Positions 62,214-64,000 of a stretch of DNA of 64,000 nucleotides are shown here, one piece after another. The notes beneath the pieces are model-generated. The model worked only from the letters and a program-made list of their open reading frames with translations, was not told the DNA's origin and ran no database searches. The first letter of the stretch is position 1; every line of letters starts with the position of its first letter. A program made the translations under genes and the position numbers. The DNA is from Oligoflexia bacterium (GTDB lineage: Bacteria; Bdellovibrionota; Bacteriovoracia; Bacteriovoracales; Bacteriovoracaceae), in contig JAAEST010000103.1 of NCBI GenBank assembly GCA_024229115.1, positions 186,001 through 250,000 of the forward strand, in the 5' to 3' direction.

Positions 62214-63230
62214 CTAGAATTTGCTTCCAATATGTTTTGCTAAATCAATTACTCTGTTTGAGAAACCAGCTTCATTGTCATACCAAGCAACAACTTTAAC
62301 CATCCCATCAATAACATTTGTAAGTGCAAGATCAACACAGCTTGATTCTCTCATGCTCATATAATCTTGTGAAACAAGTGGAAGAGATTCTGTTTTTAGT
62401 ATTCCTTTTAGGGCCCCATTAGAAGCCTCAATAAGAGCATTATTTACTTCATCAATTGTGGCCTTCGTTTTTAGGTTTACACAAAGATCAACCATCGAAA
62501 CGTTTGGAGTTGGAACTCTAATCGCAAAACCATCAAGTTTTCCTTTAAGCTCTGGAATTACTAGACCAACTGCTTTAGCAGCACCAGTTGTTGTAGGAAC
62601 CATAGAAAGAGCAGCAGCTCTTGCTCTTCTTAAATCTGAGTGAGAACCATCAAGTAGTTGTTGGTCAGAAGTATAAGCATGAACAGTTGTCATGAAACCA
62701 TTCTCAATTCCAAATTTATCATTAAGCGCTTTAGCTACAGGAGCTAAACAGTTCGTTGTACAACTGGCATTCGAAACAACATCGTGGTTCGCGGCATCGT
62801 ATTCATTGTGATTAATACCTACAACGAAAGTTCCATCAAGGTCTTTACCTGGAGCACACATGATAACTTTTTTAACAGTTCCTCTTTTGTGTTTTCCTAA
62901 ACCTTCCATATCTTTAAATCTACCAGTGGCATCGATAACGATGTCAGCTTGCTGATCACTCCATGGAATTTCTGAAGGATCTTTGATGCTATAGAATTTG
63001 ATTTCTTTGCCATTGATCGTAAAAGTGTCTGATCCAGCTTCATGCTTTACTTCAGCATTAAATTTTCCGTGAACAGAATCATACTTCAGTAGGTGAAGAT
63101 ATGAATCAGGCTTTCCAGGATTGTTAACTGCTACAATTTCGATATCAGATTCATTGCGGTTAACGATCTCTCTGATAACTGTTCTACCGATTCTACCCAT
63201 CCCATTAATGGCCACTTTTAGACTAGACAT
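62214..63230 (-). CDS. gap: Glyceraldehyde-3-phosphate dehydrogenase
   Basis: A 338-residue enzyme with NAD-binding INGMGRIGRTV, catalytic C157 in SNASCTTNCLAP and H184 in TTVHAYT, and the C-terminal WYDNEAGFSNRV. It makes 1,3-bisphosphoglycerate. It is the first gene of the glycolytic operon. Confidence 0.97.
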   Translation of the reverse strand: MSSLKVAINGMGRIGRTVIREIVNRNESDIEIVAVNNPGKPDSYLHLLKYDSVHGKFNAEVKHEAGSDTFTINGKEIKFYSIKDPSEIPWSDQQADIVIDATGRFKDMEGLGKHKRGTVKKVIMCAPGKDLDGTFVVGINHNEYDAANHDVVSNASCTTNCLAPVAKALNDKFGIENGFMTTVHAYTSDQQLLDGSHSDLRRARAAALSMVPTTTGAAKAVGLVIPELKGKLDGFAIRVPTPNVSMVDLCVNLKTKATIDEVNNALIEASNGALKGILKTESLPLVSQDYMSMRESSCVDLALTNVIDGMVKVVAWYDNEAGFSNRVIDLAKHIGSKF

Positions 63231-63352
63231 TGAAACTCCTAAGAATTTAGTTAAATAACTGATTTATCGTGCAGTATGTACCATGAATATTAACCTTCTG
63301 GCCATATTTGCCTTGGGAAGACCCTTATGTCACATCTTGTTAAAATATTCCT

Positions 63353-64000
63353 ATGAAATTGGACAATGGCGTAATACGTTATAAAAACCGTCAAGATTAC
63401 ATAAATTCAAAATCATTGGGAAAAGAGGCCACGAAAGTACTCCAAAAGGATGCTTTAGACTCAGCCGTCCACGACTCAGCCGTCCACGACTCTGCGGCTA
63501 ATGCTGAAATTAGTGATGCTGCGAAACAGACAGCTGCTGGAGAGTCCGTATCTCCAGAGAAGGCTGATCTAAAAACTGAGGCCAAGGACAAAATTAAGAA
63601 ACCAATCGAAGATGTTAAAGATAAGGTGAAGGATAAGGCAAAAGAATCGAAGAGCTTAGGAAAGAAGCTACTTGGTGAAGCCGCATCTACTTTGACGAGA
63701 GCTTTTAAAACACCGGGAGTTACTAATATTGGTCTTCCAAACTTTTCAGGTGGAAGTAGTGAAGTTGGTGAAATTGAAGCTGTAAAACAGATAGAAGCTA
63801 AAACTAAAACAATTCATCGTCCTGCTATTATGTTTGTTGGTGGTTTTTCAATCAATCCTTTTAGTGATGGAATGGATGGACTAAAGGGGATGAGTGCTCA
63901 TCTTCCGTCTTCAGAATTTTTCAATTGGGATGATGAAGATAAAATTGTTGATGAAATTTTAAAAAGAGATATGTCTCAACCAGTGATTCTTGTTGGTCAT
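63353..64000 (+). CDS. Partial gene: Lys/Ala-helical region joined to alpha/beta-hydrolase-like domain
   Basis: The frame is open from ATG 63353 to the window end (216 codons). Residues 25-65 contain five-residue DSAVH repeats; 75-110 are Lys/Asp/Ala-rich amphipathic helix (DVKDKVKDKAKES). From about 155 comes a hydrophobic strand PAIMFVGGFS, and the window stops at VILVGH, just where an alpha/beta-hydrolase GHS-x-G nucleophile elbow would be expected. This would make it a lipase/esterase-like enzyme. No ribosome site is visible; TAAAAT at 63341-63346 suggests a leaderless transcript. Confidence 0.6.
   Translation, partial: MKLDNGVIRYKNRQDYINSKSLGKEATKVLQKDALDSAVHDSAVHDSAANAEISDAAKQTAAGESVSPEKADLKTEAKDKIKKPIEDVKDKVKDKAKESKSLGKKLLGEAASTLTRAFKTPGVTNIGLPNFSGGSSEVGEIEAVKQIEAKTKTIHRPAIMFVGGFSINPFSDGMDGLKGMSAHLPSSEFFNWDDEDKIVDEILKRDMSQPVILVGH
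63458..63487 (+). repeat. Two copies of a 15-bp coding repeat
   Basis: GACTCAGCCGTCCAC at 63458-63472 and again at 63473-63487; a diverged third begins at 63488. It encodes DSAVH twice. Confidence 0.9.

Overview
The window is A+T-rich, densely coded bacterial chromosome. The gene set suggests a marine Bdellovibrio-like predator of the Bacteriovoracaceae/Halobacteriovorax type (Bdellovibrionota). The evidence is low GC, a long collinear flagellar cluster, many lipoproteins and signal-peptide proteins of unknown family, heavy peptidoglycan-related content, and frequent GTG/TTG starts. This assignment is inferred from gene content; no rRNA gene is present. I saw no insertion sequence, prophage, CRISPR array or tRNA gene.

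Layout. 0-5.2 kb: the 3' part of a UDP-glucose dehydrogenase gene, a nitrilase-family amidase, a reverse-strand trio (NfuA-like Fe-S carrier, glycosyltransferase-like protein, RsmE), then a very small SF2 helicase overlapping recO. 5.2-11.1 kb: an MsbA-type ABC exporter, glycyl-tRNA synthetase and pyruvate phosphate dikinase. 11.1-17.5 kb: a tightly packed run centred on the cell wall, with an S12 serine hydrolase, a Fic-domain lipoprotein whose C-terminus carries ADP-ribosyltransferase-like motifs, the murein-peptide ligase Mpl, and a secreted protein with a SleB-like segment. 17.6-20.8 kb: metK, a small membrane protein and an NtrC-type response regulator.

21.0-36.2 kb is the flagellar block: a large periplasmic TPR protein, a degenerate AAA+/Fis regulator, then flgB-flgC-fliE-fliF-fliG-fliH-fliI-fliJ-motE-fliK-flgD-(flagellar operon protein)-flgE, closed by a terminator. 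It encodes rod, MS ring, C-ring, export ATPase, stator chaperone and hook proteins in nearly assembly order.

36.2-41.1 kb: secreted proteins, including an M35-type metalloprotease candidate, then a ferredoxin and a PpiD-like chaperone. 41.2-45.7 kb: the elongasome operon mreC-mreD-mrdA-rodA, without mreB nearby. 45.8-54.0 kb: a MarR regulator and a reverse-strand run with a rhodanese lacking its catalytic Cys, two membrane or exported unknowns, an HD phosphohydrolase, a glutaredoxin, a Lys-rich repeat protein with an acidic tail, and a large TadG-like protein. 54.0-54.3 kb has no gene, but it holds structured sequence ending in a very strong forward terminator, so it is a candidate non-coding RNA or leader. 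54.3-58.6 kb: an outer-membrane barrel, a zinc-ribbon membrane protein, ssb and an HD-GYP phosphodiesterase. 58.6-63.2 kb, reverse strand: a class V aminotransferase-like protein, secG, and the glycolytic genes gap-pgk-tpiA. The window ends inside a forward gene cut at what looks like an alpha/beta-hydrolase nucleophile elbow.

The most notable items are the Fic/ART-like lipoprotein in its murein neighbourhood, the TPR protein plus pseudo-AAA regulator at the head of the flagellar cluster, the orphan terminated RNA at 54.1-54.28 kb, and three genes that may be transcribed as leaderless mRNAs.
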